DNA of 64,000 nt from Zoroaster sp. YZ-2022 (Eukaryota; Echinodermata; Asteroidea; Forcipulatida; Zoroasteridae), in the NCBI GenBank assembly GCA_029582265.1, contig CM055828.1:18095728-18159727 (forward strand), written 5' to 3'. How positions within the stretch are numbered: the stretch's first letter is position 1; each line of letters opens with the position of its first letter. The position numbers and the translations under genes are program-made. Positions 32,439 to 42,843 of the stretch are shown piece after piece. The notes below the pieces were generated by a model. The model did not search any database. It saw nothing but the letters and a program-made list of their open reading frames with translations, and was not told where the DNA came from.

Positions 32439-33183
32439 ATGGAACAAAAGTCATTCATATTACCCCCACCATCGGATGATAAAAGAGGCAACAGTGGCAC
32501 GTTGTTGCTAAAGCGAAAGAGTCTTTTCTCCGTTCTTGATGGGTTATCATCTAGCATTACTTATTGGTTACTCTCTGTTTTTTTAAAAAAAAATTTACTG
32601 ATTATTCTATAAATACTTACAAATACTTATAACGTGCTGCTGAAGCAAAAACAACGAGATAAACGGCTCTTGTCCGTTGTAGCGGGAGGAGATTCAAATT
32701 TTTTTTTCGGTAAAGAGTATTCCGTCAGCGACATTGAAAGCTTTGTCTACGGCAGAGAGAGATGTATTATACACGCAATACGAAACTAAATTAGGTCGTG
32801 ATATAACACAGTCTTTAGGTAGCGCCATTATAACATTATATACCAAATTATTAGGATTTATTTTAAATCGCGTTGATTTATACGGTCATCATTTTGAAAT
32901 TGACGACGAAGGTAAATTAATTACAGATTTAGAAAAAGATCCATTCATTTCGAGCATGCTTTCTACCGTAGCGTGTGAAATATACTACAAGTACGGCCCG
33001 TTGATAGCACCGCTCTCTACAGCGCTAACTACGGCAAAATATTTTAAACAAAAAGAAGAATCTTGTATAGATAATAAAAGCGATGGAGACGAACGAGTTG
33101 GAGAATGCAAATCAGACGATAAACGCTTCACCGCGCCAGCGCCAAGCGAGCACACCGTCGTCAGTAACGAAACCGATCAATAA
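32439..33183 (+). pseudogene. Polinton accessory protein, disrupted
   Basis: An ATG at 32,439 opens MEQKSFILPPPSDDKRGNSG and LLLKRKSLFSVLDG but stops at 32,612. A second open frame gives ALSTAERDVLYTQYETKLGR, SLGSAIITLYTKLLGFILNR and a helical, then hydrophilic tail to 33,183. Between them GCACGTTGTTGCTAAAGCG and AACGTGCTGCTGAAGC, and two TATAAATACTTA stretches, look like a local duplication that broke the gene. I recognise the second part as a recurrent small Polinton protein of unknown function. Whether the two pieces were one gene is inferred. Confidence 0.5.
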
Positions 33184-33509
33184 AAAAGAAAAAACCAAAA
33201 AGAGTCGCGGCTGGAAAAAGACTCGCGGAAATTAATAAAAAGAAAAAACAAGAATTAAAAAAAGGTGCGACCAAAACTCGTTATGCGACGCCGCAAGTGT
33301 CGCAAAGCGCTATACCGATAAAAGAAGAAAGCAACGAGATAAACTACTACTACTATATCGCTATTGCCTTAGCCGTTGGAGGTTTTGCTTATTACTTGTT
33401 TTCCAACCCAGCGCCACCAAAACCAACACCCGCGCCCAAACCCGCACCCCCAAAACCTACCCCACCTCCACCGCCAACGAGAGAACTCGCTGTTTTTGAA
33501 ATGGAATAA
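33083..33509 (+). pseudogene. Basic single-span Polinton protein, frameshifted
   Basis: An ATG at 33,083 opens METNELENANQTINASPRQR and a Ser/Thr-rich, then Lys-rich stretch. A frameshift in the A-rich region near 33,195 leads to PKRVAAGKRLAEINKKKKQE, then NYYYYIAIALAVGGFAYYLF (membrane span) and a PKPTPAPKPAPPKPTP proline-rich tail ending at 33,509. Basic DNA-binding-like sequence joined to a membrane anchor is a recurrent Polinton small-protein design. A core or membrane role is a guess. It overlaps the end of the previous gene by about 100 bases in another frame. Confidence 0.55.
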
Positions 33510-33548
33510 AAAAAAAAAAATTATAATTATATTTAACAAGTATAAAAT

Positions 33549-33785
33549 ATGATGGATACAAAAAAAATCGGTAATGCAGCTTATCACAGTGCCGTTTTGG
33601 GACTTTTTACCATTTTATACAGCGTGCTCGGTAAAAAAGTATTAAGCATAAATCCACCCGATTTAGGAAAATTGGATATAAAAGACGGTCTAAAACTCAC
33701 CGCGATCGTTGCGGCGGCTTCAATGACGCAAATGTGGTTAGTCAATCAAGGATTACCGGATACTATTATGAAATCTGATAAATAA
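33549..33785 (+). CDS. Small two-helix Polinton membrane protein
   Basis: The intact 78-residue frame has an N-terminal hydrophobic segment (AYHSAVLGLFTILYSVLG) and a second (KLTAIVAAASMTQMWLVNQG). A TATAAAATATG overlaps the start region. I recognise it as a small conserved Polinton protein of unknown function. It lies between the basic membrane protein and the integrase on the same strand. Confidence 0.65.
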   Translation: MMDTKKIGNAAYHSAVLGLFTILYSVLGKKVLSINPPDLGKLDIKDGLKLTAIVAAASMTQMWLVNQGLPDTIMKSDK

Positions 33786-33807
33786 AATATATTGCACAAT
33801 ATTAAAA

Positions 33808-34815
33808 ATGGATAAACGTATAAAACTAAAGCTACAAAACGTGTATTATAGTCCAGTTGGATATTGGAAAGGTCTCGGAGCGATCGATAAATTAGCTCGA
33901 GAAACAAAAGTGAATAAAAAATTAGTTTCACGGTGGATAAAAAAGCAAGCGCTGTGGCAAATTTATTTACCCTATCCTAAATACATTCCTAGACCGACTA
34001 GTTCAAATAGTACGTTACAAAAACCAAATGAGGTTCATTAAGCGGATTTATTGTTTCTTCCGCACGATACAATCGGTAAGGGTAAAACCAAAAAGACGTA
34101 CAAGTACGCGTTAACCGTTGCGGATGAAGCCAGCAGATATAAAGAAGCTGAACCGTTAACCGATAAAACCGCCGTTCATGTCAGTCACGCGTTTGAAAAA
34201 ATTTATAAACGTTCGCCTCTCACTTGGCCAGCGCGCTTAAAAGTCGATCCTGGAAAAGAATTTATGTCAACCGTCGGTGTATTAATGAGTAAACACGATG
34301 TAAAAATCCAAAGAAGCGAAGCGAGTCAACATAGAGCTCAGGGTATAGTAGAGCGATTCAATAGAACTTTGGGTGAAAGATTATTTTCTCATCAATACGC
34401 TAAAGAAATAGCGACGGATACAAGAAATAGAGAATGGGTTAAAAGATTACCGCTAGTCGTAAAAGCATTAAACAACGAAACAACCAGACTCATAAAATTT
34501 GAAACCTAAAGACGCGATTAAATTACCCGCTGTCGAGCAAAATCCAGCCTCACCAGCTTCAAAGAAAGAAAAAAGAATCCCAACTAGCAGTTTGGTTCGG
34601 TATTTATACGCACCCGGTGAAGTGAAAAAGATACGAGACGTCGCGCGACCGATCCTATATGGAGTATAAAAATTTATAGATTAGCTAAAACGATGAAAGC
34701 TGCTAATCAGCCCATCTTGTATTATTTAGATGCGGGCCCCGCGCGTAGTTTTGTAAAAGAAGAATTACAAATTGTACCGCCAGATACAGAAAATCTACCG
34801 ATTAAACAATTATAG
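33808..34815 (+). pseudogene. Retrovirus-type DDE integrase, one stop and two frameshifts
   Basis: The protein catalyses insertion of the element. The N-terminal helical part (YSPVGYWKGLGAIDKLARET) ends at an in-frame TAA (34,039-34,041). The catalytic core follows in the same frame with the first Asp in ADLLFLPHD, the second in KVDPGKEF and Glu in GIVERFNRTLGERL, the last two 34 residues apart. A frameshift near 34,495 and another near 34,620 separate the C-terminal region, which ends IWSIKIYRL, ILYYLDAG and EELQIVPPDTENLP, the chromodomain/SH3-like tail of Polinton integrases. The catalytic triad is present, so loss of function comes from the breaks. It is convergent with the polymerase gene. 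Confidence 0.9.
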
Positions 34816-34837
34816 CGGAGCCGCTAAGGCAAATTTT
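34813..34837. terminator. Hairpin and T-run between integrase and polymerase genes
   Basis: TAGCGG and CCGCTA pair across a two-base loop at 34,813-34,826 and include the integrase stop codon. AGGCAAATTTTTT follows and leads into the polymerase stop. It has the same design as the hairpins at 23,118 and 27,873. Confidence 0.5.
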
Positions 34838-37800
34838 TTAGGTTATTGATGCGCTATAATGACCGTAAGCTATAGTATGTATTCCATCCTCTAAAATATA
34901 TCTCTTTGTGTCTAAAGGAGATAGTGATATTTTATTTACTCGCGTTGTATATAATCTATGTTTTTCATTTCTAATAAAATTCATATCATGATGTAATGGT
35001 TTTAAATCATCTAAAACTTGTTTATATCGCTCGTGTTTAATTTCCTGTTCTAAAACTTGTTTTTTAACGCCCTTGGCTTTTCTTAGTTCTTTCGAAAAAA
35101 TGTCGGGTCTTATTTCTATTTCTTTTTGTAAAAGTATCGAATACATTTTCGGTCTTAAACCGACAATTTCGGAAATTAGAGTTCCCGCAGTCTCGTCTTT
35201 CATTTTACCAATCACTTTTTTATTCTTTTCAGAATACAAAACATGTTGTTTTTCTTTTTTTGTGCTATAATAATTACTAAAATCGTACGAGTCTTTGTCT
35301 TTTTCCATATCTTTATAAACATCTTCCGTTTGAATCTCGAGTAACAAGCTATCCGTATCCGTGTAAAGTAAATTACAATCGTTACCGTATTTCTTTTTTA
35401 AATGATTGTAATACAAATCATACATTAAATGTTTAGATAAATCCAGTATGCTCATTCCTACGTAGACTGGACGGTTGAGTGCAAGTTTTATTTTATGCAT
35501 ATGAATCGCCGCTAAATCGTTATCAAAAATCCTAACCTCGGCAAAATTTGGTTTCGCAATTAATGTACGAATTTGATTTTATTCTTTTTCATCGTTTAAT
35601 CGCTTCAAATTCACATTAACACGATTTCGTACATTTTCCATCGTTTTTCCAAAGACTGAATTATTCATGAGTTTATACAAATCTTTTTCAAAATCTGACG
35701 TTGCGTTTTTTCTGAGTTTAGTGTTTAAATCAATGTATGATTTCATCCAAGGCGATTCATCAAATTCTAAAACACGATGAATTTTAGTCAGTTTCATACC
35801 GAGTTGTAAATATAATCGTAAATTACGATAATGAAGCACGTATTTTGTTTTATCTTATAAATTGGGAACTAATTTTGTAACGTTTGGAGCGGGTTTGTCG
35901 TTTAATAACTTTTGTTGGTATTCAGACATCCATTCTTTCGGTACCCTCAACGATTCTGGCGCGAGTGGATATGCATTGTGAGAATCGTGTAATTCTTTAG
36001 GGTATTCTAAATTAACTTCTAAAATGCATCCTTTTCCACGTTTTAATCCTTTGTTTAAGAGTCTGTCAATTTGTTTTTTAGTCAACCATTTAAAATTACC
36101 CGTTGGCAAAGGTTGACTCATCGCATAACCGTACAAATTATTCGCGTCTAAATATTGTATAAAACTACAAGGTTTTGTTTTATCGTAATCGGGTAAATGG
36201 CGGTTGTTTGCTTTTGCGTATCGTTTACTTACCATACACGTTCCTCCTCTAGTACCTTTTTCTATAAATAAATGCATGTCGACATCCGTAAACAATTCTA
36301 GACAAACTTTCGAATATTTAAGCAAAGCGTCCCAACTCAATCCTGGACTCGTGTAATAATTAGCCGGATCCAAACCGTATTCTCGTACGCAAGTGGTACG
36401 AAAATTTTCAAACACGTCCGCCAATAAGCAAGTATCCGTACGCACGTACAAATCGTGATAATCGCCTAGAGTTTTACAATCAAATTTAGTCCAAACCTTC
36501 TTTGCATGCTCGTATTGTTCTTTAGTAATGTCTTCGTTGTTCAAATTACTTTTAAAAGATTCTATAAAAGGAAGTTGTTTTTCTTCAAATCTTTCAAAAC
36601 TATCCATGTACTCGTAAGGATAAATACCCTTTTGTTTTAAAACAAACTTTTTAGTAATTGGAAAAAAATCGTTCGATTTTACGAGTTGATCTAATGAAGC
36701 TAGTAAAAATTGAGCGCTGTCGATAAATCGCAGTTGCGCTATTGAAAAAGAAATATACTTTTCTATATTGTTTGGAATACACGTTAGATTTCCTCGCGTT
36801 TGACTCGCGGCTTGCATAATGAGATGAGAGTCGTATCCTCGCAAATTATGAAATACGACCGGAATAAAAGTTTTATTAGGCTTTAAACTCAGTTTTAAAT
36901 TACAACTATTGTGCGTAGCGCCTCTATATTTACCAGTGACGTGACAATGATCGCGTACTTTTCTAAACTTGTCATCACCTCCAAAAAATCCCTTTTCACA
37001 TATCCAACACTTTTTAGCATTTTTAAAATCTTCATCATCTTCTTTAGTCATCGTCATTTTTTAGGGTTTTTAAATATCTCATTGATGTTTTTTACGGCTT
37101 TTTCTAATTCATTTAAAAAATGCTCCGCGGCATCTTCTCCTCGGTATACAACTGGAGAACAAGTGTCACCATCGCTCCGAACGACAACGTATGAATAACC
37201 GCAAACGACGTGTTCTTGTAGTTTTTAAGTATTTATCGTATTTACATCGTCAATCTTTTTAATAATACTTTCAAAGTCGGCGTATATAACGAAAGGAACT
37301 TTCATCTTTTTATGAAAATTTATAAATTTTAGCGTATCGTTTTTACCCTTTTCCGGCATCACGATCTTTGTCGGTCTGTCGTTTATTCCCTTACACATTT
37401 TTACGTGATTTTCAAGATACGCTTCTGTTGAGTAACCCTGTAAACATCTCAAACAAAAATGTTTACGATCTTTGTGGTTTGTTTGATCGTAAAGTAATTT
37501 ATTTATATCTTTAATCCAAACGTAGTGAAATTTAGTTCCTTCTTCTTTATGAATTAATAATAAATTAATACGATCTATATCCGCGGGTTGATCGCTGAGT
37601 TTGTAAACTAGTATTGATTTTGATTCGTAACCAAAACAGTTTATCGCGATACAATTTTGTTTCTCTACTTGCTTAATTTGATTAATCGGAGTTGGAGCGT
37701 CAATATTATCAAAATTTAAACCATCTTCCGTCGGATAATTGGACGTTCTTTCCGGATGAATTTTCACGGGTAAAAGAGCGCTGCGCAGCGCCCATCGTAA

Positions 37801-38621
37801 ACAATTATCGTCTTTGTTTTTTACGTTGATGCATGCTTTTTTATTTTTTATGTAGTCGCATAGCTCGATATAAGAACCCCCTCTCAAAGGTTGATATCTC
37901 GCGATAGTAATACTCATATCTACAATACGATCAATCTCCCATCCGGAACCTCTTTGCGTCCATTTTTCTAAAGACTCTTGAATTTGTGAAAATACGGTAT
38001 TAAATACATTTTCAATGTCATACAAATTCAATAAAACAATTTGCCTATTATTATGAAAATTTGGTTCGGCATAATCGATCGTACCGTCTAGTTTTTCTTT
38101 ACGTAAATTAATACGTATATATATCATAAACTTGTACGACTTAAATTCTTGCAAGTCTAAAACAAACTTGGCTCTGATCTTCCCAAAAAATGATTAAATC
38201 TTCTTCTTTGCTGTGATTGAGCGGAACGGTCAATCTTCGTTGACGTAAATATCTTCCGCCGTCGATCGGCGGTTCGTCAAATCTCAACTCTTCTTCTTGA
38301 TTGTAAAACCTTTTAATGGCGGCGATGTAGTCTTTTTTTTAACAACTGACCTCTTTTCCCGATGCCGCGTTGAGGTAGCTCAATATTTTCAGACGCTATA
38401 CGCTCTCTCAGTTCGACTAAATTTAATTTATACAATGGCCTTTGTTTATGCAGTTTTATATATTTGTTTACCGCTTCGTAATAAGAACGTTTATCAACTT
38501 TACCCTTTTGGTTTTGTACTAGAAAAATTGGTCTGTGTTCTTGCGCAAACTCTTTCAATTCTCGCAATGTCCATTTCGATAAATATCTTCTTCTTTCTTC
38601 CATACTCTCTTTACTATTCAT
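34838..38621 (-). pseudogene. Family B DNA polymerase (protein-primed type) with SAP-like N-terminus, broken
   Basis: Reading from 38,621: an N-terminal region (WTLRELKEFAQEH; YKLNLVELRERIAS with RGIGKRGQLLKK) resembles one or two SAP-type DNA-binding modules. Zinc-binding HFCLRCLQGYSTEAYLENH and CWICEKGFF with CHVTGKYRG follow. Exonuclease motifs are IYADFES (about 37,280), NLRGYDSH (about 36,840) and YVRTDTC (about 36,440). Polymerase motifs are DANNLYG (about 36,140), [11 protein letters not shown] (about 35,660) and YTDTDSL (about 35,355). All catalytic motifs remain. Breaks are frameshifts near 38,335, 38,185 and 37,070 and in-frame TAA at 37,225, 35,855 and 35,579. The start ATG lies inside the right TIR. 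Confidence 0.9.
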
Positions 38622-38907
38622 CTACATAATAGTAAATCGTTATTTCAATTTCTTAGCGACTAAAACCAATATCTTTTTTTAGCAGATTAAAAAAAAAATT
38701 TTTTCTACAACACACACTCAGTCTTTAACAAATCTTACCCCTATACCTATACACAACGTCACGCAACCGCAAACCTTTCATGACGTCATCAAAAAAATGA
38801 TGACGTCATCAACCACACCCACTCACCCACCCACTTTTTTTAATCTCATCATCGACCACGCCCATTTTTGGGGTACTTGTCCTAGAACCCCCATCTAACA
38901 TACTACT
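38599..38907. repeat. Polinton terminal inverted repeat, right
   Basis: This is the reverse complement of 21,419-21,728 with few differences. It contains the promoter module in inverted orientation (38,611-38,697), two TGACGTCA sites and the polymerase start codon at 38,619-38,621. A two-base indel relative to the left TIR changes which ATG opens the reading frame on each side. Confidence 0.95.
38611..38697 (-). promoter_or_regulatory. TIR-borne promoter module, copy 3
   Basis: This is the inverted copy of 21,631-21,716, directing transcription leftwards into the polymerase gene. Confidence 0.6.
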
Positions 38908-38912
38908 ACTGG
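38908..38912. repeat. Target-site duplication ACTGG (right)
   Basis: It matches 21,414-21,418 and abuts the right TIR. Confidence 0.8.
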
Positions 38913-41127
38913 TGATGAACCAACACATTTGCTTTCTGAAATTATTTGAACAATCATTGCAGCACTATAGAATCCAAGAACTAGGGAGGGGAGGGGCAAC
39001 ATGCAATAAAAGTAAGGGGCCCAGACATATGCTTGATTCCAAATTACCAATTCCATTGACCGAAGACTGGTGCTGCATTATGTCGAGAATCACACCCAGC
39101 ATCAATTCTGCATAGCTGAAGTAGCAAGATGTTTCTGTCCTTTCTGAAAAAGATTTAAGAGTGAAAAGAGGAGTAAGGGCTTAGATTTAAATAAATTTAT
39201 CAACATTATCAACAATCACTGTGAAATAAGGTAAAACATCGTTTAACTGATGGAATGGAAAGGTGGTTATCAGATAGACCCCTTCTTGAACTGAAATGCC
39301 AGTACTGCTATACATGTAGCAAAAAATAATAACAAATTATACTAAACCTTAATTTTTTTTTAAATAAACAACCATTAAAACTAAATGAAATGTTCATCAT
39401 TGGTATTTGATAATGAACATTAACTTCAACCCTGTAACACGTTAACTAATGTTAATTAGATCTCACGAAAAATAGCATAAAAACTAACCTGTGAAAATTT
39501 ATTAAAAATAGGTGCTCCCCCTCGTGTTTCACAAAGTTATATCTGGTAACTTCTTGTATTTTTTACATAATTATTTTTTTCTCTCTCTCTAAGATAAAAG
39601 CACTTCGGACAAATTAATTTGGTCATTGTGAATATGAGAATCTAATTTCTAACCAAAATTGAAGCTTCCCTTTCAACATTTTTCCTGTCAAATATGTAGA
39701 GTATGTAATCAGGGGTTAGGGCAATTTCACATAATTGCCAGGGGACATTGTCATGATTGTGTTCATCATGTACAGTCCTGTACATCATGTACTGTCTACC
39801 AGTACCAATAGCAATGCAAACTAATATTGACCATGAAGACATGATTGAGATGCTCACCCAGAATCCAGTATGTCCAGACAGATGCTGCTAAGTACCAGTT
39901 TGTTCAGTCTATGCCTTTCTCCATAGTTGATCCAAGGTCTATCAAGCCTGCTAGGCATTTTCATCACTTTTTGGATCATCTTGGACGTCGACGTGCACCT
40001 GGTTGCAACCGAATCCAGGAATTCTGTGATCGTTCGTGTGTTTACAACAGATACAAAATGTACAGACTGGAACCTTGTTCCTCTTGTTACAATCACAACG
40101 ATGTGCAATGCAGAGGTACCAGTCTAAATACAATCGGCAATTGCCGTATAGGTTTCACGGTCGTGTAGACAACTGGAAATGCGTATACGTGACCTTTGAC
40201 CTTATTGTTGTTTTTTGGACATTTCTCGGTAATTACACGATACCTGGATTTTGTTTTTTGAAGAAAACCTTCCAAAAATGATTATCTATCATTCTATCAA
40301 GCCCATTTTTTGCACTTTTAGGGCGGTGTGTACCTTTAAGCACTGCATAGCATTACCAGACAATGTCGTACCAGTTACGTTCAAATTATAGTCTTTGCAT
40401 CATCTTGAATTATGTCAAATTTCGTACACAGACATGACCTAATTTGACCTCTCTTTCCGGTCGAAAACGGAAGTTTAAGTGAACAACTATTCAGAAGTAC
40501 CATTGCACAGCCCATTTCGCGTGTGAACGGCCTTGAAGTTCTCTCACACACAGACAAGAGGCATATACAGTGTATACACTGTATATGCCTTGTGTTTACA
40601 TTCACTGTACACTGCAGTATCTAATTAGATTATAATACATTACGTTTCGTCGTCGCCAGCACCTTCGTGTCCAAACAGTTTACGGTAATTTCACTATCGT
40701 TGTCCTTTATTTCGAGCTGTCATTTTTGTACACAGTTGTGGAATTGTTAACGCAAGTTCTGAATCTAAGAGTGAATTCTAACAGATCGTTTTTTGGCATT
40801 CATGACTTCAATTACCTCATCGTGAAATATGACGTTTCACATATTTTTGCGATTGATGCAGTCAAATTAACAGTCATCGATGCGCAGATGATTTTTTAAA
40901 GAATTTATTTCTTCTTTTTTGCTTTCGTTTATGGGCAATCAATTTCATGGTAAGAGTTTTCCAATGCGCCCTTGACAAAAGGTTTTCAGGCACCGGAGTT
41001 AATTTAAATACAAAATCAATTAAATTTGATTTTGAGGCAAGAGATCTAGATCTTCTTTTTAATTTTAACTTATGTGTTTTATTTCTTTTCTTTTTATTAT
41101 TTTATTAGTCAGGTCAATATACAGTTT
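38913..41127. other. Right flank of the Polinton, non-coding
   Basis: I see no supportable gene. It holds a 32 bp perfect palindrome (40,559-40,590) and a block of about 50 bp at 40,345-40,395 shared with 61,433-61,490. Several short open frames on both strands over 39,840-40,280 lack homology that I recognise. Confidence 0.5.
40559..40590. repeat. Perfect 32 bp palindrome
   Basis: AGGCATATACAGTGTA is followed immediately by its reverse complement with no spacer. It could extrude as a cruciform or be the centre of a fold-back MITE. Confidence 0.9.
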
Positions 41128-41604
41128 TACCCCCCAAAAATTGCAACAAAAGGTTTTTCAACGGTTTTTGGTAGTATTTGACATCAGGAATAACATATTA
41201 AAAATCTAATAAATTCGGACTTCCGGAAAGCTATTATTTTCAAAATGGCGTCCAAGATGGCCGCCGTTACCTTAAAATGGCCATAAATCATTTATTATCC
41301 ATCCTAGAGTTGTAATTTTGGTGTCTACCCCTGGTTTTAGGGGTCAAGAAATCCATTAAGACCAATAAAAGTGTCATTGAGTAATCAGGAAACCTAAAAT
41401 TCCAAGATGGCGTTCAAAATGGCGCAAATTCACTAAAATGATTGTAAGTCATTTACTATTCACCTTACAGCTATTATTTTTGGGGTATCCTTAGGCTTTA
41501 TGAGCCAAAAGTACATGAAGAACATTTAAATTATCATGGTGTAATCAGATAATCAATAAATCCAAGATGGCAGCCAAGGTAACATTCAAGAATGCTATTA
41601 TTTA

Positions 41605-42843
41605 GTTCTCATTCTCGTTGCGCCTCGGGGCCTCGACCTGCGGCCCTCCGACTTGCGGGCCCAATAGACTCCTTGGTCCGTGTTTCAAGACGGGTCGGCA
41701 GGGCTCGCGACAATCGCCCGCGGACCCGGGTCGCCGTGACGCGGTCGACACCGGGAGCGAACGGCCGCGCCGCCGCCACCGGGGACGGTCGCGGCGGGCG
41801 GGGCTCACCTGACTCCCAGGCGACCCGGCCCGACGGGAGCCGCTGGCGGCTCCCGGGGCAGGCGCGGCCCGTTGTCCCTTCCTTGGTCGGGTCGCCGGCG
41901 CAACGCAGCCGGGCTGTAGGCTCTCCGATCGGGACCTCCGTCGAGGCCCCAGCTTGGCTGGAGTCACCCCACCCGGCCGGCCTCTGCCGGTGACCCAACC
42001 GGTCGCGGGCGCCGCGCCCGAGAAAAGTGCACGCGGCCGAGCGCGGAGGCGCCCCCGGGCCCCGTCGCTCCCGACGAAAGGGGCGTGCGGGGACCACGGG
42101 GGCACCGCGCCGGCCGCGCTGAATCTCCCGGGCCCGATCTGCGCGGCCCTCCCGTTTGCTTCTCGACGGCTTCACGTACTCTTGAACTCTCTCTTCAGAG
42201 TGCTTTTCAACTTTCCATCACTGTACTTGTGCTCTATCGGTCTCGTGCAGGTATTTAGCCTTGGATGGAATTTACCACCCGTCTTTGGGCTGCGCTACAA
42301 AACAACCCGACTCCCGGAAGCCCTGGTCCGCGGCCGGCAGGCGCCCGCAGGGGCCTGACACCTGCCCTGGGACGGAGCATGCCTCGATCAGAAGGACTTA
42401 GGCGCAGGCGCGGCGCGACCGCGGGGCGCGTTTTTTTTTTTTTACACCGCAGCGACGGGTTTTGTGCAGTAAAAGTGCCAATTCCGGTCTTGAGAGAGAC
42501 TACGAAACCCTAGGCGCGCGACGATAGAAAACTCCAAGCTGCAGTCGACCATGGCGCTCTGCAGTGGAACTCATGGAGCCATTCCCTCTCCGTTGATGGT
42601 AGGTTTTTTTTGCGTGTCGAAATTCCCTTCGCGCGCATGCGTGCTGAATGGGTTCATAGTCTTGACACAAGGGCGAAATGCGCACAAAACCCGTCGCTGC
42701 GGTGTAAAAAAAAAATACGCCCGCGGGGCCGGACTTCCTTACGCCACAGTTCCCTCGGGCCCTCGGGGGGCTCGGGGATTCGGCGATGGGCTCTTCCCGC
42801 TTCACTCGACGCTACTGGGGGAAACCTGGTTAGTTTCTCCGCT
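41605..42843 (-). pseudogene. 5' 28S rRNA fragment (D1-D2 region), interrupted
   Basis: On the minus strand the sequence starts AGCGGAGAAACTAACC and has GTCGAGTGAAGCGGGAAGAG, a MITE (42,428-42,720), then CCTAAGTCCTTCTGATCGAG, AAATACCTGCACGAGACCGA, GGAAAGTTGAAAAGC, GAAGAGAGAGTTCAAGAGTA and CGTCTTGAAACACGGACCAA. These are conserved 5' 28S landmarks in order. Losses (for example GAAAAG near the start, and about 15 bases after AAGGAGTCTA) and substitutions show a pseudogene, not a working rRNA. No 5.8S or downstream 28S is present. Confidence 0.9.
42428..42720. mobile_element. MITE with 9 bp TSD inside the 28S fragment
   Basis: The element is 293 bp. Its inverted termini of about 38 bp start GCGT, then a T-run, then ACACCGCAGCGACGGGTTTT. 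It is flanked by CCGCGGGGC at 42,419-42,427 and 42,721-42,729. A 9 bp duplication is typical of Mutator-like elements. No coding capacity. Confidence 0.85.

Larger units (their letters stand above)
21419..38907. mobile_element. Polinton/Maverick (adintovirus-like) element, 17.49 kb, decayed
   Basis: It is bounded by inverted repeats of about 310 bp starting AGTAGTATGTTAGATGGG and by a 5 bp TSD. It encodes the diagnostic set: protein-primed-type family B polymerase, retroviral-type integrase, A32-like packaging ATPase, major capsid protein and penton-like minor capsid protein, plus several proteins recognised as recurrent in Polintons. Such elements are integrated double-stranded DNA virus relatives that replicate their own DNA. 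Most genes are broken by single frameshifts or in-frame TAA. A SINE (25,161-25,692) and a hAT MITE (27,984-28,326) are inserted in genes. No adenain-like protease is recognised. Confidence 0.95.

Noticed and set aside
31425..34815. Reassigned UAA codon in the Polinton
   Set aside because: All premature stops are TAA, but clear gene ends in the same element also use TAA (32,045; 33,785) and frameshifts coexist. Ordinary decay is simpler.
39845..40281. Cluster of overlapping short open frames on both strands
   Set aside because: No frame shows a recognisable domain or codon bias, and all are below about 110 codons. I treat it as non-coding.
41592..42358. GC-rich, Arg/Pro-rich open frames on both strands
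   Set aside because: They lie in the 28S rRNA fragment, where high GC content removes stops.
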